A stretch of 64,000 bases of DNA from positions 143,277 to 207,276 of the forward strand of contig NZ_JBNGOS010000007.1 of assembly GCF_050589685.1 (NCBI RefSeq), in the 5' to 3' direction. The translations under genes were made by a program, and so were the position numbers. Shown in pieces: positions 17,637-27,208 of the stretch (within the stretch, counting starts at the first letter, position 1; every line of letters begins with the position of its first letter). Source of the stretch: Saccharicrinis sp050589685. GTDB taxonomy: Bacteria > Bacteroidota > Bacteroidia > Bacteroidales > Marinilabiliaceae. The notes under the pieces are model-generated. The model saw nothing but the letters and a program-made list of their open reading frames with translations. It made no database searches and had not been told where the DNA came from.

Positions 17637-19967
17637 ATGAAAAATATATATCTATTATTTGCAAGCATTTGTATCATAACCCTGTCTTGTACAGATGAAA
17701 ACAAAAAAAACCTTGTAACTGATATTAATGAATTTAATGAAGCAGTCGAAAATGCTGTACCAGGCTCAATAATTACATTAGCAAATGGGGTTTGGAAGGA
17801 TGCTGAATTGGTTTTTGAAGGAAAAGGCACAGAAGAGAAGCCCATTATACTTACTGTAGAAGAAAAAGGAAAAGTAACTTTAGAAGGAGCATCAAATCTT
17901 CAAATTGCTGGTGAGTTTTTACACGTAGAAGGATTGGTTTTTAAAAACGGCTACACACCTACTAATGCCGTAATATCTTTTCGTAAAAACAGAAAAGAAA
18001 TGGCAAGTAATTGTCGTCTAACAGAGTGTGTTATTGACAACTACAACAACCCAGAGCGTCAAGTACAAGATTATTGGATTACTATTTATGGGAAAAATAA
18101 TCGTATAGACCATAATCATATTGTAGGTAAAAAGAATTTGGGAGTTACCATGATTGTTGGTTTAGATACGCAAGATAGCAGAGCAAACAATCACAGTATA
18201 GATCATAATTATTTTGGACCAAGACCTACATATGGAAATAATGGAGGCGAGACATTAAGGATAGGTACAAGTCATCATGCCTTAGAAAATTCTAATACCT
18301 TAGTAGAGTCTAATTATTTTGACAGATGTAATGGAGAGCATGAGATTATATCAAATAAAGCGTGTCAAAATACCTTTAAATACAACACCTTTTTTGAATG
18401 TACAGGTACTTTAACCATGCGTCATGGAAACGAAACCATGGTTGATGGTAATGTGTTTATTGGAAACGGTAAACCAAGCACCGGTGGAGTACGTGTAATT
18501 AATGAAACGCAAACCGTTATAAACAATTACCATATTGGTTTAACCGGTTATCGTTTTAGAGGCGCATTTGTAATGATGAACGGAGTGCCAAATTCGCCAC
18601 CAAACCGTTATGTTCCGGTTATCGATTCTAAAGTAAAAAACAATACGTTTATCAATTGTGATCATATTCAATTATGTGCAGGAAGCGATGCTGAAAGAAG
18701 TCAAGCACCTAAAACATCCGAGATTTCAGGAAATATTTTTTATCATGAAAGCAAGAAAAACCTTTTTACGATTTACGATGATATCAGCGGAGTGACTTTT
18801 AAAGATAATATTCTGGGCGAAAACCTAGAAACCAGTATTAAAGGTGGATTTAAAAATGCGGTTATCAAACTGGTAAAAAATGAACAGGGATTCTTAATTC
18901 CGCAATCCGATAAAATCAAAAACAAGGTCACGATCAGTCCAAATATAGCAACTAAAGAAAACACAGGGGTTACATGGTATTCTAAAGCAGACAATACTAC
19001 AGCCCTAAATTCAGGTAAAACCATTAAAGTAGCAGCAGGTATTAATACCTTATTCGAGGTTGTAAAAAAATCGGAGGCCGGAGATATTATAGAACTGGAA
19101 AATGGCGGAACATATCTGTTAACCAAAGCGGTTCAAATCAAGCATCCATTGACTTTTAAAACTGCAGGAGTAGAAAAGGCTACCATTTTATTTGAAAGAA
19201 TGATGGCTTTCGAAATTCAGAATGGTGGTAGTTTATTTCTGGAAAACATCACTTTCGATGGCGCAAAATCTCCTGATTATGCAGGTAATTCGGCCATAAG
19301 TACGAGCAAGAAGTCAATGATTGAAAATTATAAATTATTCATAGATAATTGCACATTTACAAATTTTGTCGTAAACCATTCTTTTGATGTGCTACGAGTC
19401 TCTAAAGGAACCTTCGCAGATACCATTAGTATTCAAAACTCAACATTCGAAAATATTACAGGACACATTGCCGCATTGGATAAAGAAACTGATGACATAG
19501 GGGCTTATAATGTGGAATATATGATCATGAAAAACAATACAATTACCGACGTACAAGGTGCAGCATTGCGCTTATATCGGGGCGGAAAAGATGAGAGTAC
19601 TTTTGGCCCGTTTTTAGAAATTGAGCATAATGTATTTGACCATGTGGGTTATGGTAACAAAAATAAATACAAAACAGCTATTTCTTTATATGGTGTACAG
19701 GTAAATAATATCAACAATAATATTTTTAATAATACCAAAGCCCTGGAAATGCATTTGGTAGTTGGTGAGCCTATCGTAAATGTTTTAAACAATAATTTCT
19801 ACAGATCAGACAAACTTAAAGTTACTGGCGATCAAAAATATAACGTTAAAAATTTATGGACATTAAAACCAGACTTTATAGAAGGCACCTATCAATTGTC
19901 AGATAAATCAGGTTTAAAAGGGAAAGCCTTAGATGGTTCAGATTTAGGAATTGTTTCTAAAAAATAG
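17637..19967 (+). CDS. PL6 alginate lyase, lipoprotein
   Basis: The 776-residue protein has a lipoprotein signal (TLSC, Cys18) and a parallel beta-helix of the PL6 (chondroitinase B-like) family. Catalytic residues can be placed: Glu234 and Glu236 in NGEHEIISNK, Lys241, and Arg262 in MRHGNE. Calcium is the expected cofactor. A second repeat-rich beta-helix domain covers about residues 480-770. It is a full-length paralogue of the protein at 29804-32050, including the motif RGG-DESTFGP in the second domain. It lies 87 bases after the PL7 gene. PL6 enzymes cut alginate, often MG or M blocks; block preference cannot be read here. Confidence 0.92.
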   Translation: MKNIYLLFASICIITLSCTDENKKNLVTDINEFNEAVENAVPGSIITLANGVWKDAELVFEGKGTEEKPIILTVEEKGKVTLEGASNLQIAGEFLHVEGLVFKNGYTPTNAVISFRKNRKEMASNCRLTECVIDNYNNPERQVQDYWITIYGKNNRIDHNHIVGKKNLGVTMIVGLDTQDSRANNHSIDHNYFGPRPTYGNNGGETLRIGTSHHALENSNTLVESNYFDRCNGEHEIISNKACQNTFKYNTFFECTGTLTMRHGNETMVDGNVFIGNGKPSTGGVRVINETQTVINNYHIGLTGYRFRGAFVMMNGVPNSPPNRYVPVIDSKVKNNTFINCDHIQLCAGSDAERSQAPKTSEISGNIFYHESKKNLFTIYDDISGVTFKDNILGENLETSIKGGFKNAVIKLVKNEQGFLIPQSDKIKNKVTISPNIATKENTGVTWYSKADNTTALNSGKTIKVAAGINTLFEVVKKSEAGDIIELENGGTYLLTKAVQIKHPLTFKTAGVEKATILFERMMAFEIQNGGSLFLENITFDGAKSPDYAGNSAISTSKKSMIENYKLFIDNCTFTNFVVNHSFDVLRVSKGTFADTISIQNSTFENITGHIAALDKETDDIGAYNVEYMIMKNNTITDVQGAALRLYRGGKDESTFGPFLEIEHNVFDHVGYGNKNKYKTAISLYGVQVNNINNNIFNNTKALEMHLVVGEPIVNVLNNNFYRSDKLKVTGDQKYNVKNLWTLKPDFIEGTYQLSDKSGLKGKALDGSDLGIVSKK

Positions 19968-20156
19968 TACGATACAAAAAGAGAAGTCCTACTGAGCTGA
20001 ATAATTAAACGAACGCACCATATTTTACATAAGTAATGACATGCAGTTTGCCAAATATCAAGTTTGGATAGGATTACACACCTGAATCATTCATTACGTC
20101 TTAAAATAACATCTCTTTATGAGTACCATTATTAACTCTATTAATATAGTAATAAC

Positions 20157-20927
20157 ATGAAAGAAACTAATAAGTTAACCGGAAAAAATATTCTTATAAC
20201 AGCTGGTGCTCAAGGCATTGGCGAATCAATCACCAGACACTTCATTGATAGCGGAGCCAACGTCGCCATCCACTATTTTTCTAGTGCAGATACTGCGAAC
20301 CAATTGGCGGAATACGCAACTAGCAAAGGACAAAAAGCGGTTGCAATAAGTGGTGACTTAACAAAAGAAGCCGATGCGAATGCATTGGTCGAAAAAACAG
20401 TAGAAGCGCTTGGTGGATTGGACATACTAATCAATAACGCAGGTTCACTTGTTGCACGCAAAATGCTTAGTGAGATGGAGGCCGAGTTCTGGCACAAGGT
20501 AATGGACATCAACCTCACATCCATGATGTTTGTTACGCGAGCTGCAGCTCCTTATCTGGCAGAAAACGATAACAGCAGTATTGTTAATTTGGCATCGCTC
20601 GCCGGGCGTAAAGGGGGTCACCCAGGGTCGTTGGTTTATTCTACCAGCAAAGGAGCTATCCTAACGTTTACAAGAGCACTTTCGTCTGAATTGGGGCCTC
20701 AAGGAATAAGGGTTAACGCCGTTGCTCCTGGTCTTATCCTTGGAACTTCATTTCACAACACGCATACAACAAAAGAATCAGCGGCCGAAACAACGGCTGG
20801 TATTCCAATCCAACGAGCAGGTAACGCAGATGACGTAGCGCGTGCGGTTTTATATCTGGCATCTGAATACGACGGTTTTATTACTGGTGCTACGCTCGAT
20901 ATCAATGGTGGTGTTTATAACATGTAG
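20157..20927 (+). CDS. SDR oxidoreductase, probable DEH reductase
   Basis: This 256-residue classical short-chain dehydrogenase has the nucleotide loop ITAGAQGIGESI, the NNAG motif, and the active-site YSTSK. In alginate loci, such an SDR reduces 4-deoxy-L-erythro-5-hexoseulose uronate (DEH) to 2-keto-3-deoxygluconate, the substrate of KdgK. It lies between PL6 and the RbsD/FucU-like gene. A second SDR of comparable size sits at 24394-25155, and one of the two may have another substrate or cofactor preference. The family is certain, the DEH activity inferred. Confidence 0.85.
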   Translation: MKETNKLTGKNILITAGAQGIGESITRHFIDSGANVAIHYFSSADTANQLAEYATSKGQKAVAISGDLTKEADANALVEKTVEALGGLDILINNAGSLVARKMLSEMEAEFWHKVMDINLTSMMFVTRAAAPYLAENDNSSIVNLASLAGRKGGHPGSLVYSTSKGAILTFTRALSSELGPQGIRVNAVAPGLILGTSFHNTHTTKESAAETTAGIPIQRAGNADDVARAVLYLASEYDGFITGATLDINGGVYNM

Positions 20928-20988
20928 TTCATCGTTGAATGATATGTGATTTGACCCTAAACTATATGCTATTTTTTTAACAAAACAG

Positions 20989-21024
20989 ATAAACACCAGA
21001 AGCTAAATAGCACCTGGTGTTTAT
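20989..21024 (+). terminator. Hairpin after the SDR gene
   Basis: ATAAACACCAG at 20989-20999 pairs over 11 bp with CTGGTGTTTAT at 21014-21024 around a 14-base loop. It stands 62 bases after the SDR stop and 27 before the next start. The T run is weak, so it may be an attenuator or RNA-stability element instead of a full terminator. Confidence 0.5.
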
Positions 21025-21050
21025 ATTTACCAAATTCAAAAAATAACGAT

Positions 21051-21485
21051 ATGCTAAAAACTCCGGTAATACACCCAACCATTATGGAAGTGCTTGCGCG
21101 TTCAGGCCATTTTGCACAAGTTGTTGTTGCAGACGGTAATTTACCAGTCGGTGCCATGACAGGTCCTAATTCCACCACCGTACACCTTAACTTTCGCCCG
21201 GGGTTATTAGATGCACTCACCGTGCTTGAAGGCATTTTGGAAGTATGCCCTATTCAAGGTGCAATCGTTATGGAAAAACCTGCTGAGGCAAACGCAGAAA
21301 TACATGATGCTTATAAAAAATTACTGGGGGACGTAACGTGGGACGAGATGGAACGCTGGGCCTTCTACGACAAAATCAGGGAACCTGCCACCACTTTGAT
21401 TATTCAGACGGGCGAACAGCGTCGCTTCGCTAATTTGATTCTAACTGTCGGTGTCGTAAAAATGGCTGAAGAAAGTAACTTTTAA
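21051..21485 (+). CDS. RbsD/FucU-family sugar mutarotase-like protein
   Basis: The 144-residue protein has the RbsD/FucU fold signature: an N-terminal HPTIMEVLARSGHF, the strand VVVADGNLPV and a C-terminal region ending in a Gly-Glu-X-Arg-Arg-like turn with ANLILTVGVV. The family catalyses ring-form interconversion of ribose or fucose. The catalytic His of the usual GHGD motif is present in GHFA, but the Asp is replaced. The location directly after the SDR in an alginate locus, without any fucose or ribose genes, suggests ring opening or anomer conversion of an unsaturated uronate product. That role is inferred. Confidence 0.75.
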   Translation: MLKTPVIHPTIMEVLARSGHFAQVVVADGNLPVGAMTGPNSTTVHLNFRPGLLDALTVLEGILEVCPIQGAIVMEKPAEANAEIHDAYKKLLGDVTWDEMERWAFYDKIREPATTLIIQTGEQRRFANLILTVGVVKMAEESNF

Positions 21486-21509
21486 CAACTTAAAATCCAT
21501 TTACTGAAG

Positions 21510-21545
21510 ATGAGCGTAGTAGATCAATTTTTAGATAAAAAAAAG
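21510..21545 (+). pseudogene. Possible truncated gene start
   Basis: An ATG at 21510 begins a well-formed N terminus (MSVVDQFLDKK) just 24 bases after the preceding gene, then meets a stop after about 18 codons. It abuts the 3' end of a degraded gene on the other strand. This looks like a deletion junction that left only the first codons of an operon member. The stretch is too short to identify. Confidence 0.25.
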
Positions 21546-21900
21546 CTTGCCAGAAGGAAATCCGATGGATAATACGTTAACAATATCCTGTTTTCCAGTG
21601 GAAATGATACTGTCAATTTTGTCTTTTTCAACATTCCCAAACATACGGACTACAACATCAACCATCATTTCAAACCTGTATTCAGGCATATTTACGTCTG
21701 ATAACTTAATAAACATGCCAACGCTTTGAAGCACTCAATAACTTTAAGAGCCAATAATTTAGCAGCAGCTAAATCCTTATTATCTCCAGTTACGTTGAAT
21801 ATCTCACCCGCTAAGGTAGCCCAACATTCAGGTAGTTTATCTGCTAATCATTTTAAATATGGAGGAAAATTAAACTCTATATCCCTTGCTTTACTGTAAA
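21531..21900 (-). pseudogene. Remnant of an iron-containing alcohol dehydrogenase
   Basis: The minus strand encodes in order PPYLK, a TGA stop (21848-21850), then LADKLPECWATLAGEIFNV, then AAKLLALKVIECFK; a frame change near 21726 gives SVGMFIKLSDVNMPEYRFEM. This order and wording match the C-terminal helical domain of YqhD/iron-ADH proteins. The frame change is explained by loss of one A from a run of A. The N-terminal cofactor domain is missing. The remnant lies directly downstream of kdgK on the same strand, so an ADH was probably once the last gene of the minus-strand operon. The ADH assignment rests on recall of the family pattern. Confidence 0.6.
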
Positions 21901-21942
21901 CACAATATCAACAACATACCTATATTTACTTCAAATATTCAT

Positions 21943-22950
21943 CTATAGGGATTTCATATTCCGCTCAACCTCATCTACTGTAACCAAATTGGCATCTCCC
22001 AATATCGTATGCTTCAGACTTGATGCCGCCAAGGCAAAATTAAGGGTTCGTTGATGATCCGTTAGCCAATTCAGCATTCCATATATCACTCCAGCTGTAA
22101 ATGCGTCCCCTCCCCCAACTCTATCTACAATGTGGGTAATTTCATAAATAGGTGTTTCAATGAGTTCCTTTCCGTTAAACATTAAACCCTGAAGCTTATT
22201 ATGGCTGGCACTGACATTACCCCTCCTTGTGGTAACTATATTTTTAATTTTGGGATATTTTTCCATGACCATTTTCGAGGAGCTAATAAAGGATTCTTTC
22301 GTGAATTTTCCGCGGATACTTTCTCCAACCTCAATACCCATGGCCTGCTCGGCATCATACTCGTTACCGAAAATCACATCGCACATGGCCACCAATGGAG
22401 GCATGACCTGATTCGGCGTTTTACCATAATTCCACAGGTTCGACCTTAAATTTATATCACAGGAAATAGTAATCCCCTTTTTATGGGCAGCTCTAACACC
22501 TTCTTCCAAGGCTTTTGTGGGTTCTTCCGCAATGGCAGCACTTAAACCCGACCAATGAAACCACGTTGCATCCTCTAACACTGTATCCCAATCAATCATT
22601 CCGGGCTTCAATGTTGCGAACGATGAGTTGTCTCTATCATAGACCACTTTTGACCCTCTCTGGTCTGCTCCGGTTTCCAGAAAATATATTCCTAATCGTT
22701 TCCCTCCCGACAAAACCTGGCTGGTATCTACGCCAAACTTTTTGAGCGATTTAATACAAGCATTACCTATATCATTGGCAGGAAATCTGCTTACAATGCC
22801 CGTGTTCACATTAAAGTTCGAAAGAGAAATGGCTACATTGGCCTCACCACCTCCGTATGTAACTTGCAATTTATCCGCCTGATGAAACCTTAGATGTTCT
22901 TCAGTAGATAACCGTAACATTACCTCTCCAAATACTATAACTTTTCCCAT
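21943..22950 (-). CDS. kdgK: 2-keto-3-deoxygluconate kinase, second copy
   Basis: The 335-residue PfkB kinase has YGGGEANVAISLSNF at the N terminus and the catalytic DRVGGGDAFTAG at the C terminus. It closely matches the kdgK copy at 3735-4772 along its whole length. As part of the minus-strand alginate operon it would phosphorylate KDG produced from DEH. No KDPG aldolase gene lies in this half, so the product must feed the aldolase at 5138 or one encoded elsewhere. Confidence 0.93.
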   Translation of the reverse strand: MGKVIVFGEVMLRLSTEEHLRFHQADKLQVTYGGGEANVAISLSNFNVNTGIVSRFPANDIGNACIKSLKKFGVDTSQVLSGGKRLGIYFLETGADQRGSKVVYDRDNSSFATLKPGMIDWDTVLEDATWFHWSGLSAAIAEEPTKALEEGVRAAHKKGITISCDINLRSNLWNYGKTPNQVMPPLVAMCDVIFGNEYDAEQAMGIEVGESIRGKFTKESFISSSKMVMEKYPKIKNIVTTRRGNVSASHNKLQGLMFNGKELIETPIYEITHIVDRVGGGDAFTAGVIYGMLNWLTDHQRTLNFALAASSLKHTILGDANLVTVDEVERNMKSL

Positions 22951-23189
22951 AATACTTTATCTGATTTTGACTGGATTTATTGACTAATCCACGATGATAC
23001 GTTTAAATTTTGAGCCCCATTCCGGGATCTCAAACGGATACCTACTCTGAAATACCCTGAATCAAATTCGGGGCTAATTAAATTAAACCACAAGCGTGCT
23101 TGAATTTGAAATGCGTTTGCCTTATGCATTTAACAGCTCAGTTGGAACAAAGCCAATAAATATATTCTTATCATCTTGTTTAGTAACAT

Positions 23190-23936
23190 TTAAAACAGCC
23201 AAAGCTTAACTGCCATTATCACAATAGCTACCAAAAGAAATCTTTTTATCCAGACATCTCCTTTTTTGATAGAGAAATGACTGCCCAACCAACCTCCGGT
23301 TGAGCTTCCGATGGCCACCACTAAACCAACTTTCCAATCGACAACATCTTGCCATATAAAAACAGCCAGAGCCGACACAGTATATATTAAAGCCACAGTT
23401 ACCTTTATGGCATTGGTCTTTAAAAGGCTGAAACGATTAATTTTAACCAAGGATAAGATCATGATAAAACCGATACCTGCATGTAGGAACCCTCCATAAA
23501 TACCAATAAAGAAAAACGTTATAACTCCGATAAGTCGATTCTTATACCCCATCTTTTCCTCTTGACCAACCTTAAATTTGGGGCTTGTAAGGATCAGCCC
23601 AGCCACTACGACCATCACAATCGATAGTATTCTATTCAATAGTTTTTCGGGGATATCAACAGCTATAAACGCTCCGATAACAGCACCCAACAAAGCCGAC
23701 ACACCAAGGTAAACAGGATAACTGCCTGATATGACTTTATTCTTTTTAAAATTGGAAACGGACACAATATTTTGTGCCAACAATGCCACCCGGTTTGAAG
23801 CATTGGCCACAACAGATGGAACACCAAGAAAAATCATCAGGGGAAGGGTTATTAACGATCCTCCTCCGGCAATTACATTGATAAATCCGGCGGCCAAACC
23901 TGCTAAAACAAGCAATACATAATCAAGAATAGTCAT
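23190..23936 (-). CDS. TSUP (TauE/SafE) family membrane permease
   Basis: The 248-residue protein has about eight hydrophobic helices and the TSUP family features: an N-terminal GLAAGFINVIAGGGSLITLP and the internal repeat GIYGGFLHAGIGFIMI. TSUP proteins move organic anions or sulfur anions such as sulfite or sulfoacetate across the inner membrane. No sulfatase or sulfonate genes are visible, so an organic acid is more likely here. The gene sits between kdgK and an SDR gene with gaps of about 240 and 460 bases, and may have its own promoter. Confidence 0.88.
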   Translation of the reverse strand: MTILDYVLLVLAGLAAGFINVIAGGGSLITLPLMIFLGVPSVVANASNRVALLAQNIVSVSNFKKNKVISGSYPVYLGVSALLGAVIGAFIAVDIPEKLLNRILSIVMVVVAGLILTSPKFKVGQEEKMGYKNRLIGVITFFFIGIYGGFLHAGIGFIMILSLVKINRFSLLKTNAIKVTVALIYTVSALAVFIWQDVVDWKVGLVVAIGSSTGGWLGSHFSIKKGDVWIKRFLLVAIVIMAVKLWLF

Positions 23937-24393
23937 ACGATAGTTAAAAGTTTATAAAGTTGAAAGAACTTTTATTTTAGTTTATGAAAAGGTAAGTCCG
24001 CCGTTAATAGCTAATTTAGCATCAGAACGAGTTAATTTTAAAGAAACCTGACGACTCATACCGCTATTTTAATTTTATTAGCGCTACCCCTACCTCCAGA
24101 ACTAATGGGTGCATGCTGTATTAAAGCTAACATTAATTCCCGAAAACAACTTCGGGACAGGTCGTTCCGCAGTATTGAGAAAGGCTATCGCTATTATACC
24201 AGCTGCTAATTTCCAAAGTCAAATAGGTATAATATCCCCAGCTCCACATTAGATACGACCACCCTTCCTTGTAAACCCACTAATTTTTAAATTCAAAACT
24301 ATTGTCTAGTCTAGATCACATATTTGCCGCACTAAAACACCTAACAGGTTTTAAAAACCTGTTAGGTGTAACATAATGAGTAGTTTAAAAATA
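23937..24393. other. 457-bp gap with possible gene debris
   Basis: There is no intact gene here. On the minus strand 23982-24059 reads as a 25-residue frame ending SDAKLAINGGLTFS, which resembles the C terminus of an SDR protein (…DGGLTF). Around 24145, CCCGAA and TTCGGG form a small hairpin. A strong hairpin at 24337-24369 is listed separately. The region looks like a scar of lost genes. Confidence 0.35.
24337..24369 (-). terminator. Perfect 16-bp hairpin behind the SDR gene
   Basis: ACACCTAACAGGTTTT (24337-24352) and AAAACCTGTTAGGTGT (24354-24369) are perfect complements with almost no spacer, 25 bases past the end of the SDR gene on the minus strand. It is placed as a terminator, though it lacks a clean T run after the stem. 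The ACCTAACAGGTTTT wording is one I recall as a dispersed repeat in Bacteroidota genomes. Confidence 0.55.
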
Positions 24394-25155
24394 TTATATG
24401 CCTAGTGCTTGTCCACCACCAATTTGAATAGTTTCAGCCGTAATGAAAGAAGCATCATCGCTTGCTAAGAAGGATACAACTGAAGCAACTTCTTCCGGTT
24501 TACCTATTCTTCCTAACAAAATATTATTTTTCCACGAAGCAAACACTTCAGGCTTCGTTGATTTTATTTGCGCATGGAACGGCGTATCAATAGTACCCGG
24601 AGATACTGCGTTTACCCTGATTCCGTATTCAGCTAAATCCTTTGCCAATGCTCTTGTTATTGCATGAACACCGGCTTTTGATGTTCCGTAAACACCAGCT
24701 CCGGGGCCACCCGCATTCCATCCGGCATTTGAGGTATAATTGATGATTGAAGCATTTTCCCCTTTTTTAAGGAAAGGAATAGCCGCCCTTGAAGCAAAAA
24801 ATACTGAATCAAGGTTCAACGCCATTACAAACCTGTAGAATTCGGTGGTCATTTCTTCAAACCTGGATCTTCCTCCTAATCCACCTGCATTGTTTACCAA
24901 TAGATCAATTTTACCATATTTTTTACCGATTGCATTGATATTAGAAGTCACTTCTTCTTCTTTGGTAACGTCGAAGCCATAGTACTCCGCCGTAATTCCT
25001 TCAGCGGCAAGCTCTTCTACCCTTTTAGCTCCTTGTTCATCTTCAATACCGTTTAAAACCACGGTATATCCGTCTTTACCTAATCTTTTGCACACTTCAA
25101 ATCCGATACCTCCGGTTGCTCCTGTTATTACGGCTACTTTACCTTTTTTTTCCAT
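24394..25155 (-). CDS. SDR oxidoreductase, second probable DEH reductase
   Basis: The 253-residue protein (ATG at 25155, chosen because MEKKGKVAVITGATGGIG is the standard SDR start) has the TGATGGIG cofactor loop, NNAGG, the catalytic YGTSKAGVHA and a C terminus DDASFITAETIQIGGGQALGI. It lies between the MFS transporter and TSUP genes in the minus-strand alginate operon. DEH reduction is the likely role. The GGQALGI ending and the cofactor loop differ from the SDR at 20157, so the two may use NADH and NADPH respectively; that is a guess. Confidence 0.85.
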   Translation of the reverse strand: MEKKGKVAVITGATGGIGFEVCKRLGKDGYTVVLNGIEDEQGAKRVEELAAEGITAEYYGFDVTKEEEVTSNINAIGKKYGKIDLLVNNAGGLGGRSRFEEMTTEFYRFVMALNLDSVFFASRAAIPFLKKGENASIINYTSNAGWNAGGPGAGVYGTSKAGVHAITRALAKDLAEYGIRVNAVSPGTIDTPFHAQIKSTKPEVFASWKNNILLGRIGKPEEVASVVSFLASDDASFITAETIQIGGGQALGI

Positions 25156-25338
25156 TTTATTTAATTTTAAGTTTGTAATTGTTATTATGCAAATTGATGA
25201 TAAACTCAACACCTGCCGGCAGAATTACTACCAATAATGACTTACCGGCAGGTAGTTGAGAAACACATCAAACGTTTTTATTTTCAGCTGTTAATTATTG
25301 GTTATCATACCTTTAGATTTTAAAATCCCTCAATCCGG

Positions 25339-26634
25339 CTATTCCTCAACACTTTCTACCGATTGAATTTTGCGGGCAAAGAAATAGATGGCTCCAATTC
25401 CCAGCGGCACAAATGCCGCAATTCCAATAAATATTGGTGTATAAGAAATTTCTGCAATCATAGGTACCAGAAAGTTCATCACGATTACCGAGAATACGCC
25501 AACCATTCCGCCTAACCCAGCTAAAGAACCCACTGATTTTCCACTAAAGAAATCGCTTGGTAAAGTCTGTACATTTCCGATGGCAAACTGAAACCCAAAT
25601 AGTACCATGAAAACAATCAGTACAAAAGCCAAAGCTGATTTAGCAAATAATACCGTTGCAACCAGTCCAAGGAACATGATCAGTCCTCCGATAAATATCG
25701 TAGTTTTACGCCCTTTATTTATGTTGCCTGTTTTCGATATTATTTGTCCGGAAACCCAACCTCCTGCAATACTACCTAAAGCTGCTCCAACATAAGGAAC
25801 CCATGCAAACATACCTACCTGTTTCACATCGAATCCGTATACATCAAACAGATATATGGGCATCCAACCAACAAATAACCACCATATGGGTTCCAGGAAG
25901 AATCGTCCTACAACTATTGACCAAGACTCGCGGAAACTCAGGATTTCCATTAAACTTTTTCCTTTAATACCTTCGGTATCCTTTTGATCTGCTGCACTTT
26001 GACCTTCAAGAATATAAGTTCTTTCCTCGTCCGTCATCCAGGGATGTTTCTTAGGCCCGGCCTTATTGATTATTAACCATGGAATAATCCATAGAATACC
26101 AAAAGTACCCACAACCATAAACGTGGTTCTCCATCCAAACGCCACGAATAACATGGCAATAAACGGCGGAGCAATAACGGACCCGATAGAGGCACCTGCA
26201 TTAAACAATCCCTGCGCAATGGCACGTTCCTTAATCGGGAACCACTCTGCGTTACTCTTAACCGCACCCGGCCAGTTACCCGCTTCAGAAAAACCAAGCA
26301 AACTACGGAAGATACTAATAGATAAAAAACCACGAACTGTAGAATGCAAGAATGAAGAAAGACCCCAGACACCTATGGACAATACATATCCAATTCGGGT
26401 ACCTACTTTGTCAAATATTTTGCCGGTAAATAACTGTCCAAGGGCATAAAACACCATGAAAATGTTTAAGATATTTCCATAATCATCTTTGGTTAAACCT
26501 AAAGCCTGCGAAATAGAACCATCCACATTTTCATTCCCCCACATAATTGAGAGGGCACTTCTGTCGATATAATTAATTACGGTGGCCAAAAAGATTAAGC
26601 CAATTATCCACCATCGAAAACCTTTAATTTTCAT
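25339..26634 (-). CDS. MFS transporter of the anion:cation symporter type, for uronate or DEH
   Basis: The 431-residue protein (start at 26634, giving MKIKGFRWWIIGLIF) has 12 predicted helices and the hallmark NYIDRSALSIMW of the ExuT/GudP group. These carry hexuronates or aldarates with protons. In alginate loci this member is thought to import unsaturated monouronate or DEH. The cupin gene kdgF lies 107 bases upstream, which agrees with DEH import or handling. Substrate is inferred from group and location. Confidence 0.9.
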   Translation of the reverse strand: MKIKGFRWWIIGLIFLATVINYIDRSALSIMWGNENVDGSISQALGLTKDDYGNILNIFMVFYALGQLFTGKIFDKVGTRIGYVLSIGVWGLSSFLHSTVRGFLSISIFRSLLGFSEAGNWPGAVKSNAEWFPIKERAIAQGLFNAGASIGSVIAPPFIAMLFVAFGWRTTFMVVGTFGILWIIPWLIINKAGPKKHPWMTDEERTYILEGQSAADQKDTEGIKGKSLMEILSFRESWSIVVGRFFLEPIWWLFVGWMPIYLFDVYGFDVKQVGMFAWVPYVGAALGSIAGGWVSGQIISKTGNINKGRKTTIFIGGLIMFLGLVATVLFAKSALAFVLIVFMVLFGFQFAIGNVQTLPSDFFSGKSVGSLAGLGGMVGVFSVIVMNFLVPMIAEISYTPIFIGIAAFVPLGIGAIYFFARKIQSVESVEE

Positions 26635-26741
26635 ATTTTTTACAGTATTAAGATTAAAGTACAAAGTATAAAGACTTGAGCATGAGAAAACATTTCAGAT
26701 GAATGATCTTTATACTTTTGTCTTTTTACTTATGACTAATT

Positions 26742-27113
26742 TTATTTTTTTCCAAAGTACGACACCCCACTACCATCCAGGAAGTCTTCGCGAACAGGGG
26801 CAAAAACGTCGATCAGGATACCCGGTTCAAGGCACAAAGCTCCGTGAATTAAATTAGGCTCGATATACACTCCGTCGCCACCTTCTACAATCTTTTTTTC
26901 CCCGTCGATGTTGAACTCAAACTTACCACTTGCACAATACGTGGCTTGGGTGTGAAAATGTTGATGCGGAGTTCCTTCTGCACCTTTTTCAAATTTTACC
27001 TGAACCATCATAATTTGATTGTCCCATCCTAAAAACTTGCGGCTTACACCTCCGCCAAGTTCTTCCCACTCCATATTGGCAGTGGAAATAAATTTTTCGC
27101 TTGATCGTTTCAT
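26742..27113 (-). CDS. kdgF: KdgF-type cupin, unsaturated uronate linearisation
   Basis: The 123-residue single-domain cupin agrees with KdgF, which converts 4,5-unsaturated monouronates to their linear keto form before reduction. Metal ligands are visible in PHQHFHTQATY (His50, His52, Gln56) and LIHGAL (His90). The catalytic set Asp102, Phe104 and Arg108 lies in IDVFAPVRED and, as I recall, matches that reported for characterised KdgF. It sits between the PL17 exolyase and the MFS transporter genes, exactly where its substrate is made. Confidence 0.92.
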   Translation of the reverse strand: MKRSSEKFISTANMEWEELGGGVSRKFLGWDNQIMMVQVKFEKGAEGTPHQHFHTQATYCASGKFEFNIDGEKKIVEGGDGVYIEPNLIHGALCLEPGILIDVFAPVREDFLDGSGVSYFGKK

Positions 27114-27208
27114 AATATTCTAATTAGCACCAAGTAGAAAATGTTAAGATATCAGACCAACAGGTCATCTTGCCTTCTACCTGATTTTTTGTTTATAATA
27201 GATTTACA

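Noticed and set aside
23190..23936. Sulfite export as function of the TSUP protein
   Set aside because: No sulfatase, sulfonate or sulfur genes are in the window; the family is too broad to name the substrate.
25262..25282. AAACGTTTT near 25270 as a third LacI operator
   Set aside because: Only an 8-base core matches and the C/G ends are missing; no promoter box lies next to it.
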